Of a stretch of DNA of 64,000 nt, positions 11,684-22,881 are shown one piece after another; within the stretch, counting starts at the first letter, position 1, and every line of letters starts with the position of its first letter. The stretch is from Jackrogersella multiformis. Taxonomy: Eukaryota > Ascomycota > Sordariomycetes > Xylariales > Hypoxylaceae. The notes beneath the pieces are model-generated. The model saw only the letters and a program-made list of their open reading frames with translations, had not been told where the DNA came from and did no database searches. The DNA lies in NCBI GenBank assembly GCA_902806575.1, contig CADCXD010000002.1:1302001-1366000 (forward strand), read 5' to 3'. The position numbers were made by a program, and so were the translations under genes.

Positions 11684-11783
11684 TGTGGAGTAGCTTATGT
11701 AATGAAGAGGATAAGAAAGATCCCGAGTGTTTTAGGTTGAAGAAAAACCTACACAATACAACAACCATTATCCTACTCCTACA
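11684..11783 (+). repeat. LTR copy, plus orientation
   Basis: 100 bp from TGTGGAG to CTCCTACA. It differs from the other copy at three positions by eye (near its bases 6, 8 and 33). It contains a small internal hairpin, TAGGTT...AACCTA. Confidence 0.8.
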
Positions 11784-12138
11784 TTCTGCTTTGCTTCGAT
11801 AATTACATCCTTTAGGAAGTCCTGCGGGTCATCGCCTGGGAGTCCCTCAAAACTTGGCCTATTCCTTAACGTCACACTTATCTTGGGTTGTTTTCTGACT
11901 GGTGTTTCTGTGGGAGTTTCTCGTTTAGCTTCTTCTTCCCTCTTTCTCTCTTTTATCCTCTTTACTGTTATAGCTTTAAGTAATGGATTTAGGAAAAAGT
12001 CAGGTTGTCTATTCTCGATCGGAGAAGGTTGGGTTGGCGATGGAAAATCTTTATTCGTATATGGAGAAGATCAAATTTCTATAGCTTCTTCCTCTAGGTC
12101 TTTCAGTTCTTGCATTAGAAACCGCGATGGAAAACCGC

Positions 12139-12166
12139 GCAGGTTCGAATCCTGCAGCTCTCACCA
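12139..12166 (-). promoter_or_regulatory. tRNA-complementary primer-binding site of the retroelement
   Basis: On the minus strand this reads TGGTGAGAGCTGCAGG followed by ATTCGAACCTGC. It is complementary to a tRNA 3' end: a full T arm (GCAGG, TTCGAAT, CCTGC), a 7-nt acceptor strand, the discriminator base and CCA. It lies 2 nt inside the LTR end, where the primer of reverse transcription binds. The complementarity (28 nt) is longer than the usual 10-18 nt. On the plus strand it imitates a tRNA end, but no D or anticodon arm lies upstream. Confidence 0.75.
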
Positions 12167-12168
12167 AA

Positions 12169-12268
12169 TGTAGGAGTAGGATAATGGTTGTTGTATTGTG
12201 TAGGTTTTTCTTCAACCTAAAACACTCGGGATCTTACTTATCCTCTTCATTACATAAGCTGCCCCACA
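12169..12268 (-). repeat. LTR copy, minus orientation
   Basis: Reverse complement of the 11684-11783 copy over its full 100 bp with three differences. It adjoins the primer-binding site, so it acts as the 5' LTR of the minus-strand element. Confidence 0.8.
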
Positions 12269-12272
12269 CCCC

Positions 12273-13201
12273 CAACTTGGCATTTGAGACTGTAGGTAGT
12301 ATGTATATAAGAATATATATAAACCATATTTCCTTGAAAGACTCTGTTTATTGCATATTGTTATCAACTTGCCCATTTTATTACCCTTTTTATTACTTTC
12401 CAAGTTGCTTTTTTCAACACCTCATCTTGCTTTTAATTTTACCCAACATCATAAATACCTTAAAGCTGTCCCTTTCAACTCTTTTTTTTTCTTGAAAATG
12501 ATAAGAAGATATCCCTTAGATTCATGGAAAGATGAAGTTATCTGATTAATTGATATTTAAGTATCTTGAGAGATAATCTCATCACTTATGCTTGTAGGCG
12601 TATGTCATGCATGCATGGAGTAGCAACCTCTTTAGCATCCCCCCCTAAATAACTGACATTATGAGAAGTCACATACATCAAGTCGAATACTTTGTCGCAG
12701 GGTGTACCTACCTACTCAGTTAGCTTCATTAAACAAAATCATGTCATTACTGCCGTGTTATAGGTATAGAATGAATAACTCCCGGTTGCGATAACCTATT
12801 TTCATTCACGGTAGATCCAGGTAGGTTTCCTAGTCCTCTATGAGCCTTCCTTTTTCTTCCCCCGATCAGAGGGGTTCAGGAGGAAGGAACTTTATAGTAG
12901 CATTTATCTAATGGTTTTCCTAACATCCCCAGCTTCTCAGCTCAACCTTTCTCTCTCTCTCTCTTTCAAACTCTGCATCTTTCTACAATGTGAGCCTTAG
13001 ACCAAGTACTAGTTCTATCATCAGGTCCCAGTGTATCATCATCTTATAATTCTGTTGTTGGACACAGTCTATTGTATACATCATCGCATTAACTTTCACT
13101 TTTCCCACTCATTCAGCAATTACTTCCCTATTCTTTGTTATAATTCGCGAACCCTCGTTCTAGTGCCGAACCAATTCTGCTTCGCAATACAGCCTTTCAA
13201 G
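12273..13201. other. Spacer and promoter region of the M28 peptidase gene
   Basis: No convincing coding sequence. It holds a CT-rich tract with (TC)n at about 12952-12967, common in fungal promoters, and several CCTACCTA strings. Confidence 0.5.
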
Positions 13202-14895
13202 ATGGGACCGGCGAGTCTTTTATGGACTCTCGTGGCTGCGGCCTTTCTGGCACTCTCTCGCGTAGCTGAGGCCATCGTAGACAACTGTAATGGGGTATTG
13301 GTCTCAGAGGTGCGATTCAAGTTGCCAAACAATAGGCACGTAGCTGACAAGATACCATAGGCACTCCCCGTCCTTATTAGCCCAGGCGGCGTTCACAGGC
13401 ACATAAGGTCGCTACAAAATATTGCCCACAGAAGCCATGGGAACAGAATGGCTGGTTCCGTTGGCCATCGTCGAACGATCGAGGTACGCGACGTTAAATA
13501 CATATAAATGAATATTTTCGATAACTAACTTAGTATCGTAGTACATCAAGAAAGAGCTCAACACCTTAGGTTACTATGTGGAGGTCCAGCACTTCGAAGG
13601 GACCATGCCAGTCAATGGCAATGCCTACCTAATAGTGAACGACATAGCTTTTGTTGATGCTGAGCCTATTGGATGGTCTCCCGCTGCCAATTTCACCAAT
13701 CGTCCTCTCGTGCCTGTCAGTGGAACAGGATGTAGAGAGGTAAATAAGCCAATTGTCGACCTTGATCACGATGGCTGATATGTTTAGGTTGACTACCCTC
13801 GAGAAGCGTTAGGGGCGGTCGTATTAGTTCGCAGCGGGGGATGTTCTCTCTCCAACAAATCAGTCGCCGCGGGTAAAGCTGGAGCCGATGCCATTTTGAT
13901 ATCCGAGTTCACACAGCTCACTCCGAGCTTGGGCGGACCCAATGATCATCATATCCCATCAGCAAAAATACCTGAATTGCAAGCGCAATTCATATTAAAT
14001 CAAAGCCGTCCGTTATCGGCTGACTATTTCGGTATATCAACGAGGACTGAACAAGTCTCTAGGTTTGTGATGCCAAATCGTGGGTTAGCTTCTGAAACTG
14101 ATTTAATGCAGCTACAACGTGGTTGCAACTTAGGAATGTGGTGACGAAAGTAACACGCTGTTGGTTGGTACACATACCGATTCAGTCGGTAGGAGCGCAG
14201 GAATCAACGACAATGCCAGCGGTATAGCTAGCCTTCTAGAGGTAGCTGCTCAGCTGACAAAATTTAAAACGAAATCAAGGGTCAAGTTTGCTTTTTGGAC
14301 GGCGGCCGAACCTGGCCTGCTGGGCTCGAAACACTTTGTCTCTACCGCCGACCCAGAAGAACTTCGCAGAATTCGTCTTTATCTCGATGTCAACATGGTC
14401 GGATCGCCCAACGGCGCGCTCAAGGTCTACGATGGGAACGGTACATCCTTCGGAGTAACTGGACCACGCGGCTCCGGAGACGCCGAGACAACTCTAGCAC
14501 AGGGGTTTGAAGCTCAGGGTGTCCCTTTTATGACTACCGAGATCAGCAACCGCAGTGACTATGCTCCATTCTTCGATGCTCATATTCCATTTGGAGGCCT
14601 ATTCAGCGGTGCCAATGGTTTCAAGACCACGGAGGAAAGGGATATGTTCGGGGGCCAGGAGGACTATCCATACGACGTCAATTATCACCAGCCGGAGGAC
14701 GACAGAGGAAACATCAACGCCACAATCTTACTACTAAACACTAAGGCATTGGCCCATGCAGTTGGGATCTACGGAAGGGGCTTCGGTGACTTTCCTAGGG
14801 CATCAACAGCGTGGCGGTATGCAGGAACGGCGAGACGCTTCAATTGGACAACACTCACATTAATGGCTTACTGCTTGCTTTCGTACGCTTTGTAA
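13202..14895 (+). pseudogene. Secreted M28-family aminopeptidase-like protein, in-frame TAG and altered active site
   Basis: Exons 13202-13309, 13361-13483, 13542-13739, 13788-14062 and 14112-14895 total 496 codons. Residues 1-24 look like a signal peptide. A PA-like insert (GAVVLVRSGGCS region) precedes the peptidase domain. Zinc-site residues are present: H256 and D258 in GTHTDS, D268 in INDNASG, an Asp in LYLDVNMVG and a His in NYHQPED. In the usual AEE motif this protein has W-T-A-A-E-P, so the position of the catalytic base Glu is Ala300 while the zinc ligand Glu301 remains. Codon 242 (14131-14133) is TAG, inside the conserved NVVAT strand and in frame with all around it; CAG to TAG would be a RIP-type change. 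A TAG at 13358 is instead the end of a 51-nt intron. The C terminus is hydrophobic, perhaps a membrane or GPI anchor. Probably a decaying gene or pseudoenzyme. Confidence 0.75.
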
Positions 14896-15218
14896 GCTAA
14901 TAAGTCTAGCTTCTGGACTATTCGTATCCCCGCTATCACGGAACTGAGAGGCCTTGCTGAACCGATTATTGTTAATTAGAATAATTAGACAGACTACTAA
15001 TAATCCCTACGATCGACTTTCTCTGTGCTAGTACTCGATATTCTCCTAGCGAAGTTTGTTGCTGGTCTAGTATTGACAAGTGACCTCTGTTAGCGAGATT
15101 CCTCTCGACGCCTTCCATTTCCCTACATGAGTCGGGTCGGTTAGCTTAATTTGCCTCAGTGTTTGAGTGTTCCCACCATTACAAATATGCCCCCTTCCTT
15201 CTTCTCACGTGTTGACGT
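14896..15218. other. Short spacer between convergent genes
   Basis: 323 bp between the 3' ends of the M28 gene and the DUF1264 gene. Nothing was recognised beyond presumed terminator/polyadenylation DNA. Confidence 0.5.
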
Positions 15219-15995
15219 CTACATAGACTTCCGCCTCTTCCAGACCGAATCAGCATCTGGATGGATCTGAGGCACCTCGATATCCTTTCTCAACTCCTTC
15301 TTCCGCTTCCAATCGGTGCCGAACCGGCTATCGCGATCGGCGACGGCCTTCTCGAAGTCGAGCTGGCCGTCCTCGGTGAAGCTCATCATGAGCTTGGGCC
15401 CGCCGAGCGGCAGGGCGTCGCCGCGGTCCGTCTGCCACAGGTGGTAGACCTTGCCGTAGAGCCCGACGACGCGCCGCATCTCCTGGGTCTCGGCCGCCTC
15501 CCACGCCTGCCGCGCGCCCGGCATGGACGACGGCCCCGGCATGATCAGCATCCCCGACTTCACCTCGTACGCGTGCGAGTGCCACAGCTTGCGCTCATCG
15601 GCCGGTAGCGAGCTGTATAGCGCCGCCGTGATCATGTACTCGATCCCGATCAGCCGCGCGTTCGGGCCCGGGCTGTCGTATAGGATGCACTGGCGCACGT
15701 CTGGGGCGCGAGGTTAGTAGATAGATGTATACCAGGTACCTTAGTGTGGGTAGGTATAGGTATTTGAGACATAGAATGGTGATATATATATACCTTCTGT
15801 CAGGTGGGCGCAGTAGTGGTTGGCCTCGACGAAGCGGCCCGGCTCGTCGGCGTAGGTGTGGAAGGCGTTGAGGTGGGCGCAGAGCTGCTTCGTGGGCTGG
15901 AAGTCTTGGATCGCGGAGGCCCCCGTCTCCAGGATCTTATCTCCTGCCGGGATGGGGCCGCCCGGCACGGCTGAGGGGGTTGGTCCCGGTGGCAT
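15219..15995 (-). CDS. DUF1264 / oil-body-associated-protein-like protein
   Basis: Two exons, 15995-15794 and 15700-15219, with a 93-nt intron give 227 aa, the usual size of this family. Characteristic stretches are the Phe-His-Tyr region after residue 45 ([11 protein letters not shown]), [27 protein letters not shown] and [12 protein letters not shown]. The family is found in plants (OBAP, on oil bodies), bacteria and fungi; its molecular function is not established. The N terminus is Pro/Gly-rich with no signal peptide. The start is the only ATG in frame. Confidence 0.8.
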
Positions 15996-17503
15996 GGTGT
16001 GCGGTGGGCTTCATAGGAGGAGAAAAGGGGGGTTGGGGGTTGGGTGCTGGGTTACTAGGGGTTGAAGACAGTTTTAACTTGGTCAGGGGACTGAGAATGG
16101 TGTTTATTGAGGATGATGCTGGTGCTAAGTTTTATATCTCGGGTATTGCCCCTTTGATATTCTAAGGCAATGCGACTACCAAGGCTGAGATGTACTGAAG
16201 ATTAGTTGTTAAGTTGGGGTGAATATACGTCGATATGACCTATGTAGGTAGATACCTAGGCTGCTAGGTAATACTAGGTAGGCACCTACCTTCTAAGCTA
16301 TTGGATCGAAAATATATGTGTAACAATGCTGATGTCACGACTGCGTCATTCCCCTCCTCAGAGGCTAATTGGCGCAAGGCTCGACGAACAGAGCAGCAAG
16401 GACGGAAGTTGTACCTACCTATATCCCCTCCACGCCGAACCGAGCCGGGTCATGTTATGCAAAGTCAAGAAGCTGGCCGTGAGGCTTGAAACCCGGGAAA
16501 CGGAAGCATTGCTGCACGCAAATATATATAGGGGACTGTGGCTATCGAAAGTGTAAGAAGCCCTGTTCGGAATTTGAATCTTACTTGGATCATAGCTCTT
16601 CCTGCAAGGATACACTGAAATCAGACGGTATCATCAATGCGTACCTACTTGGGCAGGTTCAGTATTACAAAAAGGACCAGTCCACCAAGATCCATGGTGG
16701 TAGGTCTTCTACCCGAACGTGTACCTAGTCTCAGAGGGACTTACCGCCGACTAGGCACATTGCCTTGGTCAGTTCGTCTGTCTAGCGACGAGTTCATCGC
16801 TTACCAGAGTGGCTGGAACAGTGCTCTGTTGAGAGACCCCCCAAGACTATTAGAATAGGTGCGGAGGGAGTTTCAAGATTGATATAATCCGGTTTCTCTT
16901 AATCAATTTCACGGCTGACGGCTCTGCGGTTGCAACACGCATATAAAAACTTCCTGGTCCTTTCATTCCAAATTATTGTCGGATCTTATGAGTCGTCAGC
17001 AACTATTCTATCCCATATTCGGAATAGAAGGTAGATATGTCAAACGGTGTGTGGATCGATGGTGATACTTTCGAAGCTGATATTATCTGGATATAGATAT
17101 ATTATATACTATCTGAAGGATGAGGAATTCGAGCTGGACAGAATAAAAGCAAATCACGTGTTACCACCAAATATAACGCTATTTCCCCCTTTACGGGGGT
17201 ACCTAGCCAGGTATAGGTAATGTACCCCACGGTGTCTTGGCCATAGCGTCACCTATCAACGACCCGAGCAGCCGAGCAGCTTCCGGGACGTTACACACAG
17301 CTTAACTCAAATCGACGGCGCAACGACCTCGGGAAGCGACGAAGCAACGAAATAGCGAAGCAACGAAAGACCGAAACCGTTTCATCCCAACTCCAATTTT
17401 CAATTCTTCCACATCGCCAATTACGTTGCGCCACAATTGCCTATGTCGCCCATAACCCGATATTCGTAACCCAGAAACCCCCAGTGGCTAACCCTCAACC
17501 ATC
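15996..17503. other. 1.5-kb intergenic region between divergent genes
   Basis: Contains upstream DNA of both the DUF1264 gene and the DENND11-like gene. Short frames here have no family resemblance. A CGAAGCAACGAA repeat lies at about 17336-17366 in the presumed 5' leader of the downstream gene. Confidence 0.5.
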
Positions 17504-19147
17504 ATGGCGGCATCCCGCCGCGGCCAACCAGCGCTGCAAGTTCGGCTTCCTTCCACCCCGAACATCGCGACCACCGCCGTCGCCACCGTTCTACCCGACT
17601 TACCCCCCATATCCGCCCTCTTCCTGATAAACTTTGACGTCAAGGCCGGGTATACCATCTCGTGGAAGGCTTCCAAGCCCGGCGTCGAGCTAGAGGGCGT
17701 CGTCGAGTACAAGTCCTTGCCGTCGGGACTGCATACTGTGTCCGACGACCTGATATACTTCGTGCACGATGGCTTCGCGGGGCTGAGCGCGTTCGTCAAT
17801 GCGCCTGTCGAGGACAGCGAGGTCCGCAACGCGCGGATGCTGGCCGTGGGCGTGCTGGTGCCGCTTAGTTACGGTCGGTTGGGAAGGGCCTGGAGACATG
17901 CCGAGGGTTTGAAGGTCATAGCCTCGGCACTTGCTGCGGATGGCAAGGAGACAGGCTTGTTGGAAGAGTACTGGCAGAAGAATCAAGCAAAAGAGGAATC
18001 AGCTATCGTGGAAGAATCCGTCGAGTCGCCATCCGTCACTTTCCAAAACCCCGCGAAACCGCCCCAGGGCCACTCTAGGAGTCGTTCGGCCTCTGATGGA
18101 GCGGCTTTACTCGCACCTGGCCATAGACTGTCTCCTTTCCATCCTGCTTGGAGTCTAACCAAGTTGCTAGACACCTTCGGACCGTTAATATTTCCAATAC
18201 AGCGTGCTGCGTTGTTGCGCAAGCGTATTTTGATATCATGCCACGCACCCGTGCAGGAGGCTTGCAATTTTGGTTGGTCTCAGTTCATTCTGTGTATCCA
18301 ACTGCAACGTTCCACTAACGATGACATGTATTAGTCTACGATATATCTATTCTATCCAATATCCCCCAATCGACATTCGATCTTCTGTCTTCCCGCTCCG
18401 CTCCGCATCGCTTACGACCCCTATTCTCCATAGGTGTCCACGACATCCCTTTCCTTGTCGAAGACGCCAAGATTAGGCGAAATAGCAGCGAACCTTTAGA
18501 TCACGAAGGCGAGGACGGAACCGGATGGATTGCCTGCACGACCGACAGCATCATCGCTAAGAAAGACACGTTGTGGGACGTACTCGTCACCATGCCGGCC
18601 CCCTACTCCTCGCAAGCGAAGCACCACGTGTGGCCGAAGGTCGAGGGCCCGCAAGGCTTATCCATCAAAGCTACCCAGCGAGACCTACGCCGCTTCCGAT
18701 CCCTCAGGGCAGGGCTAGCTCGCCTGCAAGCCAGCCCCGACACATCGCCCGCCACTCCCCGCACCATGTCGCCTCCAGACACAGACGACCCGTTCCTGGA
18801 CGAGGCGGAGGAAAGGGAGGTCGTCGAGCCCCTGAGTTGGACGGCCCTCGCCTACAACGGCTTCATGTGGTGGGCCTCGGCCGGCGAGCAGGCCCGCGCA
18901 GAGCAGGCCGAGGAGTCCGCCCGCGACGCCGAGCTCCTGGCCGACATGTCCTCGTCCTCGGTACGCATGGAAGTCCCGCGCTCGGCGGACCTCTCGACGT
19001 CCATCGCGTCGCTGACGCCGCGCCGCACGTCGGCCGCCGCACCCCCGGACCCGGACGAGGCGCGCGCGGAGCTCGCCATCATCGCGTACTTCCACCGGCT
19101 CACGGCGCAGGTCCTCGGCACGCTGGCCGACATCGTCGACAGCACGA

Positions 19148-19184
<37 letters not shown>

Positions 19185-19446
19185 TAACGACGACGAAGAC
19201 GAGGGGGCGGACGAGGGGGACCGCGGTGACGACGACGACGCGCCGCTGCTGCTGCGCGATTCCGGCGAGGAGGAGATGGACGCCAGGGGCATCCGCATCG
19301 AGAGCGAGGCCGTCTCCCGCATGGGGCTCGACGTCTGGAGCGCCGCCGACGCCGAGTTCGCTAGGGCCGTCGTGGCTGCGTATTTCGGCCGCAGGGCGTA
19401 TGTCGAGGGCAAGGGGGTCGAGGTTTGTGGGGTTAGGGTTTGTTGA
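17504..19446 (+). CDS. DENND11/LCHN-like protein (DUF4484)
   Basis: Two exons, 17504-18272 and 18335-19446, joined by a 62-nt intron, give 626 aa. The N-terminal half has the LCHN/DENN-type features: SALFLINFDVKAGYT, GVEYK-like VVEYKSLPSG, VPLSYGRLGR and RILISCHAPVQEACNF. The splice restores NFVYDIS. The second exon carries GVHDIPFLVED and a C-terminal DUF4484-like domain with LAIIAYFHRLTAQVLGTLADIV. DENN proteins regulate Rab GTPases; the fungal member is little studied, so a membrane-traffic role is inference. A run of twelve Asp and further acidic residues (about 549-577) is encoded partly by a GAC microsatellite. It is convergent with sec63. Confidence 0.8.
19150..19182 (+). repeat. GAC trinucleotide microsatellite encoding poly-Asp
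   Basis: Eleven perfect GAC units inside the DENND11-like coding region, flanked by imperfect GAT/GAC codons. In-frame unit changes would alter only the Asp run length. Confidence 0.9.
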
Positions 19447-20666
19447 GGTGGTGTGGCGATGATGGGATGAAGTTAAGTGAAGAGAGTTGTGAAGAAAAGA
19501 ATAAGAGATGGGGAGAACAAGAGAAAGGAAGGAAAAGAACAAGAACAAGAGGAGGAGGAGGAGGAAGAAGGGGTGTTCTATTGTATAATTACAGGCCTTT
19601 CTAGGGAATGAAAGCGACAGCTGGAATAGGAACTATCGCAAGGTCAGCGCAAAGGAGTAATTGACTTAGCAGTGGAGATGGAAGGGCCGAAATGGGGTGT
19701 CTTTCCCGTATTATATGCATGTATATCATTCAGTATTTTCGTATAAAGGCCAGGCAGATACATACAAATAAATACCTACATACTTACCTAGGTATATTAT
19801 CGAAGTTATCTAAATTCGGTGCCGCTTCATGCAAGGTTTTCTCTACGGAGTGGACAATAGGGGCCACTCCTGAATGGCCTGCGTTTACTTACCCTGTGTA
19901 AATATACAGACCTAGGTACCTATATTTACATACATCAAGGCCAGATATAGGTGCTTGGACAAGACCTAAAACTCGAAGATACAATAGGAGTAGGCAGAAT
20001 GTAATAGACAAGTCCTCATAATGTCCCAAGAGTTGCAAGAGAAGCCTACCTAGGTATTGATTTCAAGAATATCAAGCCGATCTCAACAGCAACAACCCCT
20101 TAAACATACACCCCCTCCTTAACAATCCTGCAGCAGCACGAAGATGTATTCATCTACCAATGCTAGAACCAGGACTAGACAACTAGACCTAAGGAGCAGG
20201 AAAGCCGGAAACCATTAGTACCCAGCCTATAAAGCCAGGACATAGCCGCCTAGGAAGCTATGCGACGGCAGCAGAAACAAGGGGGACCACGCAAACGAAG
20301 CATCACCATTCACTCCACCAGAACGCTAGAACACTAGGACACACGAAATCGGTATGAACATCAGAATTAAACTTTACCTGCGCAACGCGTGTGGACTTGC
20401 TATAGTCTACACCTATCGCAGAGCATTCCTCCAAACGCCACGACGCCAATTCCATGCTGCTGTAGCGTACGCGCTGTTTTTTCCCCTCCTCGCACAAGAC
20501 TAACTTTACACATTGTACCATGATCTAGCTAAGGCGAGCTGGCGCGGGGCCCACGCTCGACAGGTATGGGCTGAGATGCTACTATCAAGCATCGCAGTCT
20601 GATCAGGGGAAGAAGGCTTAATTACATTACCGGCTCCGGATACGGGCCCGCGAGGGTAATGGTATC
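19447..20666. other. Spacer between convergent genes
   Basis: 1.2 kb without credible exons. It starts with an AG-rich tract (19495-19570) downstream of the DENND11-like gene and has TACCTAGGTA at 19795-19804 and 20047-20056. Confidence 0.5.
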
Positions 20667-22881
20667 TTATGACTCGGGTTCGGTGTCGGTGTTCGTCGCG
20701 CTCGTGTCGTCTTCATCCTCTTCGGTGCCACTCTCGTCTTCATCCGAATCGTCCTCATCTTTCCGCCTCTTCGACTTTGTGCCGACACTACCGCCCTTAA
20801 GAGCGCTCATCTGTCCAGCAATAGAATCTGCGTATCAATGTTAGACTGGGTAGACTCCTAAGTTTCAAATGTCATAACTTACCCTCTTCTGGCTCACTGA
20901 TCTCATCCTCCGCAGCCATTGCTGCCGCCTTGCTGGCGTCCTCTACATTAAGGGTAACTTCCATCTTGGTGTCGAACCCAATATAGCTGTCGCAGACAAG
21001 GTGCATGACAAATGTATAAGTGCCTGCTTGCGGTGGAGCCGCGAACTGCGCTTTCAGGGTCTGCATGTTGAATGTCGGCTTTCCATCATCCGTAAATATA
21101 GGCTGGTCGAAGGTAGTGAAGGTGAACGGTGGTACTGCCATCTTTCCCTGTTTGCTATCCGAGAGGAAGAAGTGCCATCGTGGAGACTGGTCGCGAGAGT
21201 AGTAAGGGGCGAATGCGAGAGGCGGTTGTACGGGCTTGGTATCTTCCTTTGTGACTAATTTTCCATTTGCGTCCTTCACTGTCTTCTTGCGACCCATAAG
21301 CGCATCAAGGTCATCTTCAGCCGGGTCGACATCCTCTAAATCGAGCTCGTCGGCTGTTGGAACATTTGTACTTCCAGGTGGAATGATTCGGCCCTTTACT
21401 ACTAGAGTGACTAGAGATGACGGAATAATGAAACGTTCGCCGGCGACCTTGAAAAACGCTTTCGCGACTCTAAGGTACGGAAGTTGTCCCGCAACACCAA
21501 CTGCTGTCTTGTACTGCTCTTCGCTTAAGAGCCCCTTTCCAACAATAGCGCTTCTGCGTAGCGCGTCAGGTTGATCCATGAACTCTTGAACGGTCAGGTG
21601 TGTCTTCGAATCGCCCTCAACAGCCTTCACCACCTCGGGGGTGAAATGGGGAAGCTGGAAGAGCGCGGACGCATTAGGCGGTACGGCTTGAATGAGTCGC
21701 TGGCTGGTATAAAACGAAGATAGGATGGGGCCCGTGTTGCTATATGCAAGTGAGATCGACCTGAAGGAGCCGCAGAGGCTCTGTGCAATAGGCGCAACCA
21801 GGTACTTAGCAGCGTTCAGGGCCTGGTCGTCGAGCTCTACACGACCGAGGTACGCCCACAGAAGGGCCAGAACCTTTCGCCTTACACTGCTGTCGAGGTC
21901 TTCCAGCTTCTCCTTATCCTTGACTGATAGTCCACCGGAAAATGGGGTAATCTTTCCTTCTGCCAGTATCCTCGATTCGATTGTCGCAAGACCAGACTCG
22001 GCCTTATCTCCCTTTAGGAATTCCTGGAACTCCTTGCCAGCGCTAAGGGCAGTCACAAGATCTCCTTCGTCCATACTCTCAGAATACTCGCGGAACAGGT
22101 TGTTGGCACTCTCGAAAAGGACTCCCTCTTTGGTGATGCGTTGGGTGCCGTACCACCATGATCCGACGTAGTAAGGCAACATAACTCCCAGAAGCAAGGC
22201 GTAAACAAGCACAACGTATTTTCCGTTTCCCTCGGATATTATGAACTGGGGAAGAGCAATTCCAATACTGTAACTCTGCTTGCCGTCGGGGTGACCGTAT
22301 TGGATGTAATTGTTGCGAACCTCCTCGTCGGTGAGTGCTTGGTACGCCTTCGTAAGATCGACCCATTTGTCGTTCAGCATTTCGGCAGTTTCATTCTTAG
22401 CTGGGTCGGGTTTGGCCTTGTCCGGGTGGTATTTGAGGCCAAGCTTCCTGTAATGGGATTTGATCTGCTTCTCGGATGATGACTACGATGGATTATATTA
22501 GTATCAGATGTATGAATGCGCAATCCATAGTAAGCGTACCTCGGAGACCCCTAGAATGTCATATGGATTCCATATCTTGGCGGTTGTCCGTTGCGTAGTG
22601 ACGATGAGGTATAGCATACCGGCCATGACGGCCCATCCTATGATGACGGCGATCGCACGTTTAACCTTGCGCAGCTTTCGCTTCTGCGCGGCACGCTGCG
22701 CCTGTATTAAGTCGGCATGCTCTGGCTGGTATGAGGTTTGTAATCGAGAAGCAAGGGCAGCAGGGTCCTTGCTCGGCGCGAGAAGGTTATAGGTGAGAGG
22801 AAGCGTGACGATGGTTGTCAGAGTGAATATGAAGAACGGGTAGAATTGACCCTGCTCGTCGTAAGAATACTCTGAACTCAT
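20667..22881 (-). CDS. SEC63: Sec63, ER protein-translocation J-protein
   Basis: Exons 22881-22540, 22482-20883 and 20827-20667 give 700 aa. Sec63 sits in the ER membrane with Sec61/Sec62, and its lumenal J domain recruits BiP for post-translational import. Transmembrane segments lie near residues 15-33, 78-97 and about 195-215. The J domain lies between the last two, with HPD near 133-135 and the first intron inside it. The rest is the cytosolic Brl/Sec63 region with two helical parts and an Ig-like domain near the end (FHMHLVCDSYIG-like TFVMHLVCDSYIG). The C terminus is Ser/Glu/Asp-rich, as in yeast where the acidic tail binds Sec62; exon 3 encodes most of this tail. Length is close to the yeast protein (663). 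Confidence 0.93.

Larger units (their letters stand above)
11684..12268 (-). mobile_element. Miniature LTR retroelement with inverted LTRs (585 bp)
   Basis: Two 100-bp copies, 11684-11783 (plus) and 12169-12268 (minus), are about 97 percent identical but in opposite orientation. Each starts TGTGG and ends CCTACA, the TG...CA form of LTRs. CCCC flanks both sides (11680-11683 and 12269-12272), fitting a 4-bp target duplication. Read on the minus strand, the 12268-12169 LTR is followed after 2 nt by a primer-binding site. Next comes a mostly open frame with one TGA, containing SFEGLPGDDPQDFL, which resembles the N-terminal part of retrotransposon Gag. That frame runs straight into the inverted second LTR. 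There is no protease, reverse transcriptase or integrase, so it is non-autonomous. A normal element would have direct LTRs. Confidence 0.8.

Noticed and set aside
12139..12166. tRNA gene 3' end
   Set aside because: T arm, acceptor strand and CCA are perfect, but there is no D arm, anticodon arm or 5' acceptor strand upstream, and CCA is normally not encoded in eukaryotic tRNA genes. It is the retroelement primer-binding site.
13358..13360. Apparent early stop in the M28 peptidase N-terminal exon
   Set aside because: It is the acceptor end of a 51-nt intron (13310-13360). The join reads LVSEALPVLIS, as expected for the family.
16301..16858. Cluster of short plus-strand frames
   Set aside because: Frames overlap in different phases, have no family resemblance and cannot be spliced into a sensible protein.
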